A stretch of 64,000 nucleotides of DNA from Crataegus laevigata (Eukaryota; Streptophyta; Magnoliopsida; Rosales; Rosaceae): positions 19,373,501 through 19,437,500 of the forward strand of contig OY756945.1 of NCBI GenBank assembly GCA_963580275.1. Reading direction: 5' to 3'. Both the position numbers and the translations under genes were made by a program. The notes under the pieces were generated by a model. It did not search any database and had not been told where the DNA came from. It saw only the letters and a program-made list of their open reading frames with translations. Of this stretch, positions 35,685-47,101 are shown one piece after another (the first letter of the stretch is position 1; every line of letters begins with the position of its first letter).

Positions 35685-36775
35685 TGCTGATGGAATGATG
35701 TTTGGAGCACTTAAGACCTGCCCACTCTGCTCTGGTTTTCTTCGATATTCTGGAGGCATGTACCTGTGCCAAAGCTACCTATCGGCATGGAGTAAGCGTT
35801 CTTACTCTACTTAGGAACCTGAACGTCTTGAAGGGAAGTGGAAAATCCCTAAAGTTACGGAGAATCAATATCTTAATTAATAAGGTATTCAACTATGGTT
35901 AATTTCATGTTGGTTTTGCTAGACAAGTTATGAATTGAGTTTTATTTATTTATTTTATTTGCAGTGGTTTAAATCACAAAAGCTTGCAAAACCTATGCGG
36001 GTACTGCCTCCATTAACACCTAGCAAGCCTTTTGGAGGTCAAGGCCAATCTCAGTCATCTAACAGTACAAGCTTGGCGGATTTAAAAGTTGCTTTTTGTG
36101 GATTACCAAAAGAATCAGTCTTTTTGTTCATTTTAATTTGCATTTAGTTCTTATTATCTGTGGCATTATCATCTTTTTTCCTTAATGTCAGTTCTGTCTA
36201 TCTATTTCATTGAGGGTGATATTGCAGGAGGAATGGAGTAGAAAATTTGAGGGTGTAGCTGGAGTGGTTCATTCAAAGATCAAGAAAGGCATGTGTTTTT
36301 CATGGACATAATTTTGATTTAGTGCTTTCTTTGGGTTACGGCTGTATCAGTAAAAGATGCATAACTTTAGTTATTCTTGCTTAACAGATTAGTTTAACAA
36401 ATTAAAGTGCAGATGCTAATTGCTTAGTTGTGAGTGGAGCATTTGATGATGATGCTGAGATGAGAAAACCAAGGTTAAGCTGCTATTAAATTGCTGGTCT
36501 TGACTCTTGGGTATGTTTCTATCTTGGTTCCTTTTTATCTGACTAGATTAAGTTACGTTTTCAGGAGGATGAAATTACCAATCATTAGGGACGATTATCT
36601 GGTTGATTGCTTTAAAAGACAGAAGAATCTTCCATTTGATATTTACAAAGTCGAAGCTCTCGGTGAGTCCTCTAGCATGGTCACTGTCAAAGTGAAAGGT
36701 CGAAGTGCTGTTCATGAATCTTCAGGTCTGCAAGATACAGGACATATTCTTAAGGATGGAAAAACCATCTAGAAC
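35685..36775 (+). pseudogene. PARP1: PARP1 fragment (PADR1 end and BRCT exons), broken by element F
   Basis: Exons with AG/GT borders: 35685-35884, 35965-36117, 36228-36288 (GC donor), 36413-36473 and 36565-36775. They encode the zinc-ribbon region (CPLCSGFLRYSGGMY), WFKSQK linker, the BRCT domain (DLKVAFCGLPKES to RDDYLVDCFKRQKNLPFD) and the start of the WGR region (GRSAVHESSGLQDTGHIL) of plant poly(ADP-ribose) polymerase 1, a nuclear DNA-break sensor. Damage: TAG at 35812-35814, an apparent 4-nt insertion before the first donor, TAG at 36770-36772, and the 23-kb insertion after 36775. The N-terminal zinc fingers and the catalytic domain are absent. Confidence 0.82.
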
Positions 36776-37888
36776 AGTTTGGGCCGTGCATGAAGTATTT
36801 CTCTGCCCAGAAGGAGATGCTGTGGGATAGTCGATTTGTGGGCCGACTGAATTAAGTCGACCGAGTCCTAGCAGGAAAAGGATTTGTCTAAATAGAGATA
36901 AGATAGGCGAAATCCATCCGTGAAGACGAATAGAGTCCCGTTACGATAAGGAGTCTCGGTGAGAGTCTTAGCGAAAAAAAGAGTGGCCGAGGTAAAAGTC
37001 CGATTGGGGTAAGGAGTCCTAATCCGAGTAGAGTTATGATTCGATCAGAAGAGGATTTGACCCCTATAAATACAGAAGCAGTGGCAGCATGCAAAAGACC
37101 TCCAACTCAACACACAAATCTGCCCTGCGCAATTTCTCGCTCTACGCGAAACCTCTCAACACCCTTGATATTTTTATTTTCTTTTTCGCCTTCACACCTT
37201 CAGTTTGGATAAACAGCACTGTGAAAGCAACCGATAAACATTTTCAGTTTGGATAAACAACACTGTTGCCGTAGAACCAGCCGTCTATGAAGCACCTTCA
37301 GTTGGGATAAACAGCACTGCGACAGGGCCAACTGGTTATCTATCCAAGTCTCGGCCGACGAGGGTTTTCGGATCCATGTCGATAAAGGTCATCTCACCAG
37401 CCATCTCGGCGAAGTGAGGTGTTACTGAACTTAGGCTCGGTGCCTCGACGCCGAGTTATTTTATGATCGCATATTCACAAGTGGGTTTCAGAGTTCGGCA
37501 CTTGGACGGCCGAACCACGTTCATTATCAAGACCTTCATCTTCTTTGAGTATTTGTGCCCCTATACTCTAGTATCGATTCGGTGTGGTTTTACCTTCACC
37601 AATACGGTGACTGTTACCGAATCGAACGACGACGAGCCGTGAACTTTGTAATTGGTAGCCTTGTCTTCAGGCTTGAAGACCCAGAGGCTGAGACGTGTTC
37701 CTTTCTCGGCCGCAGTTGCAAGACACAGAAGTCAGCCGCGCGCATCCACACAACATCAAGACATTTTTACTCATTGGTCGAGCTCGGCCGATGAATTGGC
37801 ACGCCCCGCACACATTTGAAGGACATAGTTAGTTTACTAGTTACTCGGCCTGCGCGCCACGTAGGCTAGGTGATTTTTGCAGTCAACA
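36776..37888 (+). repeat. 5' LTR of F, first 19 bp missing
   Basis: It aligns with 58625-59735. The 19 bp TGTTTGGGCACAAAATGAC that open the 3' LTR are absent. Three GGATAAACA(G/A)CACTG units (about 37205, 37249, 37306) recur as in the other LTR. Confidence 0.83.
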
Positions 37889-37911
37889 TTTTGGCACGCC
37901 CAGTGGGACCC
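37889..37911 (+). other. Primer binding site of F
   Basis: TTTTGGCACGCCCAGTGGGA follows the LTR end GTCAACA. It starts with the TGG that pairs with tRNA CCA; the tRNA species is not assigned. Confidence 0.6.
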
Positions 37912-38049
37912 AGTGCTAAAACTGCGAAGTTTATACCCGTTGAGACTCGTTCGGTGAAGAAGAAGACAGGAATGGGAAAGTCTACCACCGCACCAGTGAC
38001 CCACAACACGGGTTAAGAAAATTCATCACAGGCACAGATCAATGATGCT

Positions 38050-39642
38050 GTGACACCTGACCCACGCCGAGAGAAGGGAATAATTCTCGGCGAGCCCCCT
38101 TATAACACAGGGATTCTCACTAAGGTCATAAAGGAAAAACTGGTCGAAGGAACAGTGGAGGACTGTGACGAGGATGGGGGTGATGTTACTGACCCACCAT
38201 CCAGGTTGTTTTTCAGGAGACGATTGGAAGAACAATCTCGACAATTCGAACAGACATTTGGCCGAGACATACAATCAATCCTGGAAGAAGTATGGGGGCA
38301 AAGCGCCATGTAAACCAAGTTGCTCGAATACTTAGTCCACATTACCCCTAATTTAGGATTAACCGATCGAGCGAGACAGCCCTTGCCTAAACATAACGTA
38401 GTAACCACGTCAACGGCCGAGGCAGGATTTGCTCGGCCTAGAGCAATTGATTTAGAGAAGAAGAGCGGATCAACCAGCACAACAAATGACTTTGGGCCTG
38501 GCACACCTGCCTTAAATGCCGCAGAAATCCAGCGAATGATTGATTCAGCCTTGAAGAAGGGGCCGAAATTCCCCAAGTTTATTCATCCATACCCAAAGTA
38601 TGTCGAGCATTTCGAATACCCAAAAGGTTTTAAGATCCCAGATTTCAGTTTGTTTGCGGGGGAGTCTTCGTTATCTTCTCTAGAACACGTGGCTCGCTTC
38701 ACCGCACAGTGTGGGGATGTTAATAGTGATCATTATAAGCTACGATTGTTCAACTTCTCATTAACCGGACCGGCGTTCGCATAGTATATTAATCTTCCTC
38801 CAAATTCGGTCCAAAGTTGGGAAGAGCTGGTTGAGAAATTTCATGAACAGTTTTATCGGCCAGGAATGGAGATGTCAGTATCTTCGTTGGCTAAGATGGC
38901 TCAAGTATCCGATGAGTCACCAATGGAGTACCTAACGAGGTTTAAATCGGCCAGGAATTGGTGTCGAGTACCTCTCCCGGAAGTGGAATTCATAAGAATC
39001 GCTCTCAACGGCTTTGATCTGGAGTACAAGAAGAAGTTCTTGGGGGTAAATTTTCGGGATATGTACGAATTGGCTCAGCATGTAGAGCAATATGAGTATC
39101 TGCTTCGAGAGGAGAATGTACAGAAACCCTTCGGTCAGTTATGCCTCGACCGAAGGAGATAACTCTCAGTATGCCAGTATAGACGCAGCCGAAATCGTCA
39201 TTGACAAACCATACATCTGCAAAGCTCTGGCTCAAAGTAAAGATACCAAAGCTCGCGTGGCCCTTGAGGAAGCTACAACCAAAACATAAAAGGTTTATAC
39301 TTTTGACATTACCAAAGCCGATGCAATCTTCGACCAGCTATTGATGGCAAATATTATCAAGCTTCGGCCAGGACATAACATCCCAAAGGTCGAAGAATTG
39401 AAAGATAAGGTATACTGCAAGTACATAATTCAAGTAACCATACGAGCAACAACTGTGTGGTGTTTCGCGATGCCATTCAAGGATGGATCGACAAGGGAAA
39501 ATTAAAATTCCCAGAGAAACAGATGGTCGTCGACACCAATCCTTTTCCCTTGGCAATAGTCAGCATGGTGGATGCCCATCTACCTAAAAACAAGAGTAAT
39601 GGAAAAGCCGAGTTCGTACAGGTGCAGCATATTCCAAAATAG
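38050..39642 (+). pseudogene. Gag of element F
   Basis: One frame from the ATG at 38050 continues to 39162 with two stops, TAA at 38311-38313 and TAG at 38782-38784. It holds the retrotransposon Gag domain (about 38560-39110), with FPKFIHPYPKYVEHFEYPKG and SWEELVEKFHEQFYRPGMEM blocks. A frameshift near 39130 moves the rest (KPYICKALAQ, DITKADAIFDQLL) to another frame, and another near 39420 cuts the Cys/His zinc-binding stretch before VFRDAIQGWIDKGKLKFPEK. Gag forms the particle that packages element RNA. This copy cannot. Confidence 0.78.
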
Positions 39643-39962
39643 GGTTCTCAGCCATGGCTCAAGATTGACCTATCCTATAATGAGCCACCAACAGAGCTGA
39701 CAGGGCCCACGATAGTCCAAGCCATGTCAGGAGCTAGTGAGGAAGAATTTGAAAAGCCAATAGTCGGCATGATGGACGCCACTTTGCCTAAAAACAAAAG
39801 CAAGGCAAAGGTCGAGTTCCTGCGGATGCAGCACATTCCGAAACAGGGTTCTCGGCCACGGCTCAGACACAACTTGTCTTCTAACAAGCCACCAATAGAA
39901 CTGACAGGCCCTGCAATAGTTGAAGCTATGTCAGGATCTAGCGAGGATGAACCCGACAGATA
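39556..39962 (+). repeat. Duplicated Gag-tail module in F
   Basis: Two modules of about 66 residues offset by about 198 bp: VSMVDAHLPKNKSNGKAEF ... PPTELTGPTIVQAMSGAS and VGMMDATLPKNKSKAKVEF ... PPIELTGPAIVEAMSGSS. The first is cut by a TAG after QHIPK. Confidence 0.8.
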
Positions 39963-41300
39963 AGTAGTGTTGTGCAGCGGTTGCAATGTGCAAGTAGTCA
40001 TAACCGAGCCAAAGGAGAAGCAACCTCAAGTAGCGACACCACGCCAGCCGCAATCAAACACAGCAACACCCAGACAATCACTCATGACCGCGGCAATACC
40101 GCCAAAGGTGCTAGGCTCGGGCCAGCGCCGAAAAGTGTTCGATAGACTCAGACCCCAACCACGAGCCGATGGATCATCTTCGGCCAGGTGACAACTCGAC
40201 TTCGATGCCCCTTTTTATAACGAGGATTATTATGCACGAAGTTCCAGCAGTTCCGGTTTGGTGGCAAACTAAAAAACGTTCAAGTCGCCGGAGCCACGCG
40301 ACCATCGATGGTACACGTACAATTCACCAACCGGCGTGTACACTGCCCTGTCCAAATCTCAGAAGCGTCGCCGCCAAAGGATAGATTGCATGGCTCGACG
40401 CTAGGCAACCCAAGTCTCTTCGGCTCCCAAGTGGCAGCCTAAAAACACATAAACAAATGAAGATGATCGTCAACCCCCAGCGATCGTGACCGAGTTACTC
40501 GAAGGAAAAAAGGCCACAGACCGTGACATTGAAACTGCTTTCGAAGAGTCCGACAAACGGATGAAGCTCCTGCTTCGATCAGGAGAAATGAAGGCTCGCT
40601 TCGAGCAAATCAGGAAGGAGTCGGAGGAGAACCTTCCTCCAGCGCTGACATCAGAACCACTGATCAAGATATGACGGAATCTCCATCCTCCCTTCGTTGG
40701 CGAAGCCCTAAAGTATATGCTGGAATTCCATAAGACGCACTCGGCCAATGATTTGTATGGCTTACCAAAGGAATGTCAACAGGTCCTCGATCTGGCCTTA
40801 ACCTCCCCAGATACCGAGCAGATAATTCAAAAAACTACAGACCCGACCATAAAGGCAAGATTCCAGCACATACGAGAGGCTCGGGTGTTCGTCTTTGAGG
40901 TTGACCCATACACGAATCTACACCCCGCCGAGCTCCTCTTTTCCTTCGAAGACCTTCAAGATTTGAGGTACCATTTTGAATTTTTCTCCGAAGTAGCGTT
41001 TTTTGGCCTCACGGCCAATGAACAAGACGTATAATGCGCCTCGACGCGTATCTTGACACAAGAAACGTTTTAATTGCTTACCAAGAGCAAGTCCGTGAAT
41101 CAGCGACTGTCCCACCAATAAGTGAGCTCGAGGGTAACATCTGAGATAATTCGACACAAGAGGATGAGCTATTACTCGCCGATAATACGACGGACGCCTT
41201 AGCTGAAGACGCTCAGGAACAAGCTGCTTCGATCGACAATCCCGGCAAAGAGGATCATGACCCACTGGGCCCTTCTGTTCTTGACAACATAGAGATCAGC
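39963..41300 (+). pseudogene. Gag-protease linker of F
   Basis: Low-complexity Pro/Gln/Thr and charged segments in changing frames (KEKQPQVATPRQPQ near 40012; TELLEGKKATDRDIETAFEE near 40489; QVLDLALTSPDTEQII near 40783). No catalytic motif is expected here. Confidence 0.55.
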
Positions 41301-41572
41301 ATGGTCCACGTCTTACCCGCCGAATTTCAGACAACTACTTCCCAACCATCATCCTTGGCTGGCGATGTAGTGGCCGAGAAGGCGACACAGGTCGACTTCG
41401 TCACCACTGACAAAGACGGGACAGAAAGCAAAAAAGGCAAACTCGCGGCAGCCCTCGCTGAGTTGTTTTCCCGGTCCCTCACTACCAATCTACAACATCT
41501 AAAGCCGTTGTACGTTACGGCTCGTATAGAAGGATACCCAGTCTCTAAGGTATTCGTCGATTGTGGGGCTAC
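41301..41572 (+). pseudogene. Retropepsin of F, N-terminal part, cut by B
   Basis: Open from 41301. YPVSKVFVDCGAT, the protease active-site region (Asp-Cys-Gly-Ala, where many relatives have Asp-Ser-Gly-Ala), sits directly at the insertion point of B. The downstream part follows at 49082. Confidence 0.75.
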
Positions 41573-43546
41573 TGATGCGAAATATATAAGCACACAAATT
41601 AAACCCTTTTTTGACAATTGTAGTATATGTATAAGTAGGGATCGTTCTGGACCGGGGATTAGGAGGGATTGCTAATCTAAACTAAACTGACATAGAAACA
41701 CAAAAATAAACTTAAAAACACTTAACAAGACTCACAAGACTCAAAACAAACTTAAAAGACTCAAAACAGCACAAAACAACTAAATAGACTCAAACTAGAC
41801 ACTAGGGATGACTTTGGACGAAAATTGGTTTAAACTTGACTCAAAATACTCAAAGAACTAAAAGAAAACAAATTTTGACTCTATAAACAAGATTTAAAAG
41901 CAAAGGGGATTGATTTGACGAAATTTGAAACTTAAACAAAAACTTTGTAATTAAAATAGATTGTAAAACGAATTTGGGTGAATTAAATGGATGGAAGGCT
42001 AGCTAGAGGGTTCTTCTCCACACATGTCATACTTGCATACAAAACGATTTCCAATTGATTTTTAATAAACCATGAATTCTCAACGCCCCAAGTTAATTAG
42101 GTTCGCTTAAATTAACCTTCAGATTTTCCTAAAGTTATTGAATTGGATGATTGCATACGACAACCCAAAGCATTCCCCACAAGTCCCCTACATGATTGCA
42201 TAATAGAGATACAAGCAAGAATCATTAAGTTCTATGAAAACCATAAGCATTGACGAAGCACTCATTACTATGATTGCATGAAACTTATGCCAATAATTTA
42301 CTTAACTCGATTGAGATCATCAACCTTCACTACTTGTAAATATAAGTTTGTAACGATTAGGTGAAACTCCCTTATATTCTAGCATCAAATTCATGCATGC
42401 AAACTAAGTGTCGACCCTCAATCAACATACACAAATCAGTTTTTATACGAACGGATAAGTAAATTGAATTCACAACTTATGAAACGCAATTAGAGGTAAT
42501 CAAATCATATAGCCAGCATGGACATGGTTTCGAATTACCCCCCTAGCTAAGGGGGGATTTAGTTCCTCCTGATAGCAATTAAACAAAGAAAACTAAATTG
42601 AAACATTAAAAACAAGGATAGACAACACCTAGAAAAGCTCCAGCGATTCAATGCTTTGAATGGCATTCACGACTCCAAATGGCACCTTCTCCTTCCTTCC
42701 TTGAATAATTGCGGCACAAGAGGGATTTTTGTGTGGATTTGTGGTGGTGGATGGATGTAGGTGAATTATGGTAGAGGGTGGTGTAGGGGGTGGTGTCCAA
42801 ATGGTGCAGCAAAGGATGGTATTTATAGGCTGAAATTCGCAGCCCCTATGTAGCAAAGGAAAAGGATTTAAATGCCTAATTTGTATAGGATAATAACACA
42901 CAATCCTTGAAGGAAAAGGCTAAGGCTTTTAGAAACCAAGGGGGAAAGGAATAATCAGGTTTCTAGAAGTTCTAGAAAGGTTTGGGGCGTCACTTTGTAG
43001 GACAAGGGATAAGGCCTTGTAGAAAGGTTGTTTTGTGGCTGATTCCTAGAAAAACAAGGGATAAGGTGTGGCAACTTTGTAGGAGAGGATAAGGGCTTCT
43101 AGAAACCTAATTTAAATGTACTCCATTCAGAAAATAAACCCTCATTGTCCCAGGAATTAAGTTTAGACAAGAATAGGATAAGATAAGGTTAGTTAAGATA
43201 GGATAAAGATTGGATAAGATAAGGTTGTTTGGATAATGTTTTGGATAATTCTCCTTCTTTTGAGCTGATTCCTTATCTTCATTGACTTGAATTTATTTCT
43301 CCAACCTTGAAACATATTCCTAGCTCCATTTGGACTTCAAATTCGTCCATCTTCTTGCCCAAAGCTCGTGCAATCCATTCTAAGCCCAGATTTGCTCCAA
43401 AATGCTCCAAAATGCATATTTTTGCCAACTTTGCTCCTTGGACCTAAAAACACACGAAAATGACTTTAAACACTATAATAAGCAATAAATAGCTAAGGAA
43501 ATACACGAAAACATACAAACTAAGTAGCATAATTATGCTCCTATCA
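41573..43546 (-). repeat. 3' LTR of element B
   Basis: Differs from the other LTR near 41579, 41608, 42057, 42995 (one-base indel) and 43533. Confidence 0.92.
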
Positions 43547-43561
43547 AATTCCCCCACACTT
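43547..43561 (-). other. Polypurine tract of B
   Basis: The minus strand reads AAGTGTGGGGGAATT directly against the LTR start TGATAGG. Confidence 0.85.
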
Positions 43562-45533
43562 AGCTTTTGCTAGTCCTCGAGCAAAACAAAACGAAACAAA
43601 CAACTAAATCACAACCTAATCCTTCCAACAATTGCCTCAGGGATTTCCAATGCACATGACATGTTAAAAATCATCATTCCCACAGATTTTGGCCATCTTT
43701 ACGCTTAAGCACATACTTAATCATAGTCACTACTTACTAGTTCACAATTAACCAATTAAAACGATGTTTTGAATGTAGTAACATGCCTTAGAGAATTCCC
43801 TCAATTCCTTACAAGATATGCACTCAATCTTCACTCAGATTTTCTAACTACACACCCTACACTAGTTATATGTGAGAAGATTGATGTAAATATAAAACGA
43901 ATGCTCACATATATGTATAACAAAGAACGCAATTTCCAGAGTTAATAACATGTTTAGATATGATCTCATGAATGGAACGCTACTACTTAGATGCGAGAGC
44001 CAGTGACACCATATGCTCAAACAAAATTCAAACTCCACAAATTGAAACACACAACACTCAAGATTAAAGTCAAGGGTTGTAACGGGGCTTGGGGTGTTGG
44101 CTAACAACGAAAGGATAGGAAAAACAAACGTTCTTAAAGCAATAGTAAGCAAAATAATGAAATGGAACTTAGAATTCCCCTTAGAATGCAGAAATCAACT
44201 TTTAAACACAAAGGGAAGATTCAAGCAATAATTAGGGCCGAATTCAATGTTTTGGACCCTTCCTTCAACAAACAACACTTAAGAACTCTTTTTCACATCT
44301 TTTCAACTCCTTTTTCATTCTTTTCACAACTTTTATTTTTTTCTTTTTATTTTCCACGAAATTTTTTTTCTTCTTTTTTTTTTTTTTTTTCTTTTCTTTT
44401 CCGTGCCTCATTCAAGACTTTGGCACACCCACAAACAAACTCACTTCCCCCACACTTGTTTTCTGCCAACAATTTTCAAAAGGAATTCATATTGAGTCAT
44501 GCGTTACTATGCTTCAAGAACAAAGGTATGGATGGTCCTAATCTAGGCTAGGTGAGGATAATGTGGGTTAACAAAGAAAATAGGCTACACACGGCTCAAC
44601 GGGGTTAAATCCTACAAAACAAATGAACTTGGGGATTACAGCAATTTGGCTATGGTGGTCACTACACAACTTTATCTTGAATATGTGTTATGCACATCAA
44701 TGACATGTTTTGAATGAATTAGGCATGAGTTCTAGTGTTTGGAACTAAATGATGAAACGCTTTCTAAGTAGTAACCAAGCAAAGAATAATGAGATCATGC
44801 AACGACTTAGAAAACAACAATACACAGATTATTAACTCTCCAAATAAACGTTTAGGCTCAAGTCTCACAAGGTTGTAGCGTTAGTTTGAGTTCCTTCCTT
44901 CAAGCATGTTACAAAAACTGATTTTTCTTTTATGATTACATGTGAATTCATAAGTTATAGCCACAACCAAGCATAAACCAAAGAGTAGATCAAACTTTTA
45001 TCCATGTTTACAACTCTCTTTAACAGTCATGCAATTACAAACCGAATCCTCATCATTGTGTTGGAAGGTACCCTAAGACACAAACAAACACACAAAAACA
45101 ACTCTTTTTGGGTTTTTAAAACAATTTTTCAAATTTTTATGGGATTTTCGGATTTTTGAATCAAAACACACTAAAACAGCTTAAAAACACTTAAAAACAC
45201 TTAAAAACAGCAAGGAACAACATTAGAAGTTATGAGTGATAAAACCCTACGAATTTGCATCAAAACACTTTGGTTACCCCCCCCCCCCCCCCCCACACTT
45301 AAATCAAACATTGTCCTCAATGTTTCAAGCATAGACTCACAGAAATAACAAACAAGCAAACAAAACAACAACTAAACAACCTAACATGGCAGAAACGAAA
45401 TAGCAACAAAGAGAAGAGTTTAGGAACACAAATCTGGAATTGGAGTGCTCTTTAGGTCTTCCTTTGTTGAATGCATGGGTTGCCTCCCAAGTAGCGCTTG
45501 CTTTAACGTCATACAGCCGGACGATGCTTCTCT
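43562..45533 (-). other. Non-coding 3' interior of B with two further purine-tract-like sites
   Basis: No pol domain. The string CCCCCACACTT of the purine tract recurs at 44446-44456 and, behind a run of 18 C, at 45277-45300. Also T-rich tracts near 44340-44400. Confidence 0.6.
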
Positions 45534-46946
45534 TTAAGCTCCACTAGGTCCCATAGCATGGAATTGATCCGTGAATGGAAGGTGATACTTGAAATGATAC
45601 GACAGTGGTCTAAATTCTAGTGTAGGTGCCTGAATCATCAAAATCAGCAAGTTAGTATAAAATGTAATGGAAATTGGAGAAGATGACTTACTTGCTTTGT
45701 CCAACAAAAACTCAATGACAAACACTACTCCTTTTACAGTTTCAGGGATATTGGATTTGGCCAGATTGAATGTGATGGTTAGGACTTGTCCCGTGTCATA
45801 AAATTCCACTTTTTTGATCTTTGTGGTTTCAAATACGTCCTCTTTGATGTATTCTACATCTTCTCCAGCCACTACTTTCTCTTGAATCATTCTTCTTTGT
45901 GTACAAAGTCCTTTGAATAATTCAACACAATTTAGAACTTGCTTTGGTGCACCAAGAATTCGAGTATCATTTTGCACCTTTGGAAGGGCTTCCACGATGT
46001 CTTTTTCACTCTCTTCTTCCTTGGAAATCATGAACCTGCTAGGAAAAGGGACATTTGGTGGAATGGGGTTAGAAAGAATTGAATTTGGAACAACATCACC
46101 TGAGTTGGACGGTATAAGGACTTGAGGGGCTTGCAGCAAGAGTTCTTCTAAACTACCCATGTCGTCCTCCTCCTCTTCTTCTTGCAGTAGCAATTCATCC
46201 ATGTTCGGGCTATGTTTGGACGGTTCTAGGACAGCTTCATCCTCCATATCACTTTCCAAAGTGATGATTTCATCGATTTCAACTTCTCCCATTGAATTCA
46301 CAATGTTTGTGTTGACGAGTTCACTTTGCTCTTGAATTTGCACCATGAATTCCATAATCTGCCCAACATGCTTCTCCAATTCTCCCATTTTCTTGGCTTG
46401 ATTTTGCATCTCCTTATTTCGATTTTCTACTTCCTGGTTCAAAGAGGTTAGTAATTGAAAAATTTGATCATTATCCATGGACATACTTGAATTTGATTGG
46501 AATTGTTGTGGGGGAGGTTGTGGTGGCTGCATAGATGTTGTATAGAACTCCTCATACGGCTGCCAATATTCTCCTTGGTGAGTCTCCTTAGCTTGATTTT
46601 GTGAACCCTGCACCAAAGAGTTTAATTCATTAAGACTTTGATTATAATCTATTGACGAACCTGAGTTTGATTGAGCATATTGCATATGAGGTTGTGGTGG
46701 CTGCATAGGTCTTGAATAGAACTCCTCATTTGGCTGCCAATATGCTTCATGTTGAACTTGTTGAGCTTTCCACCACATAGAGTTTGAATGATCACTCCAA
46801 TCTCTTTGTGGACATTGATTGGCTTGAAATCCTTGCCTATACGATGCACCAAATGTAGGGACACTTTGCATTGTGGTCCTTTCGGCATACTGCGACAATT
46901 GAGAAGTAAGATTTGCCAATTGAGCGTGAATGCTAACAAAATTCAT
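45534..46946 (-). CDS. Gag-like protein of element B, intact, 470 aa
   Basis: Complete ORF, ATG at 46944-46946, stop at 45534-45536, 156 bp inside the primer site side. Residues 1-60 match the start of the Gag-like protein of A. A module starting EYWQP(N/Y)EEFY and continuing (M)QPPQP occurs twice, at about 70 and 125. About 165-215 is a Glu/Lys/Gln-rich probable coiled coil (ENRNKEMQNQAKKMGELEKH). An acidic stretch with EEEEEDD lies near 257. The C-terminal 150 residues are not recognised. There is no protease, RT or zinc knuckle. It presumably assembles particles or assists packaging while enzymes come from relatives; that role is inferred. Confidence 0.75.
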   Translation of the reverse strand: MNFVSIHAQLANLTSQLSQYAERTTMQSVPTFGASYRQGFQANQCPQRDWSDHSNSMWWKAQQVQHEAYWQPNEEFYSRPMQPPQPHMQYAQSNSGSSIDYNQSLNELNSLVQGSQNQAKETHQGEYWQPYEEFYTTSMQPPQPPPQQFQSNSSMSMDNDQIFQLLTSLNQEVENRNKEMQNQAKKMGELEKHVGQIMEFMVQIQEQSELVNTNIVNSMGEVEIDEIITLESDMEDEAVLEPSKHSPNMDELLLQEEEEEDDMGSLEELLLQAPQVLIPSNSGDVVPNSILSNPIPPNVPFPSRFMISKEEESEKDIVEALPKVQNDTRILGAPKQVLNCVELFKGLCTQRRMIQEKVVAGEDVEYIKEDVFETTKIKKVEFYDTGQVLTITFNLAKSNIPETVKGVVFVIEFLLDKASKSSSPISITFYTNLLILMIQAPTLEFRPLSYHFKYHLPFTDQFHAMGPSGA

Positions 46947-47077
46947 GTCTTACTTCTCTAGTACCTAAAATCAAAGAAAGAGAACTAAATTAAATATCAA
47001 AAGTAACACAAAACAAAGAAAACAAAACTAAGTCAGAAACTAAAAGAAAAGAACCAAGGGATTAGCAAAGTTGCTAA

Positions 47078-47095
47078 TCCCCGGCAACGGCGCCA
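47078..47095 (-). other. Primer binding site of B (tRNA-Asp)
   Basis: The same 18-nt sequence as in element A, six bases from the LTR end. Confidence 0.9.
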
Positions 47096-47101
47096 AAAAT
47101 T

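Noticed and set aside
38100..38576. 158-codon minus-strand frame
   Set aside because: Shadow of the Gag frame of F on the other strand.
42629..42901. 90-codon frame, also present identically at 48158-48430
   Set aside because: The two copies are the two LTRs of B; identity reflects LTR age, not coding constraint.
44162..44551. 129-codon plus-strand frame
   Set aside because: Phe/Ser-rich translation of T-rich tracts, antisense inside the non-coding 3' part of B.
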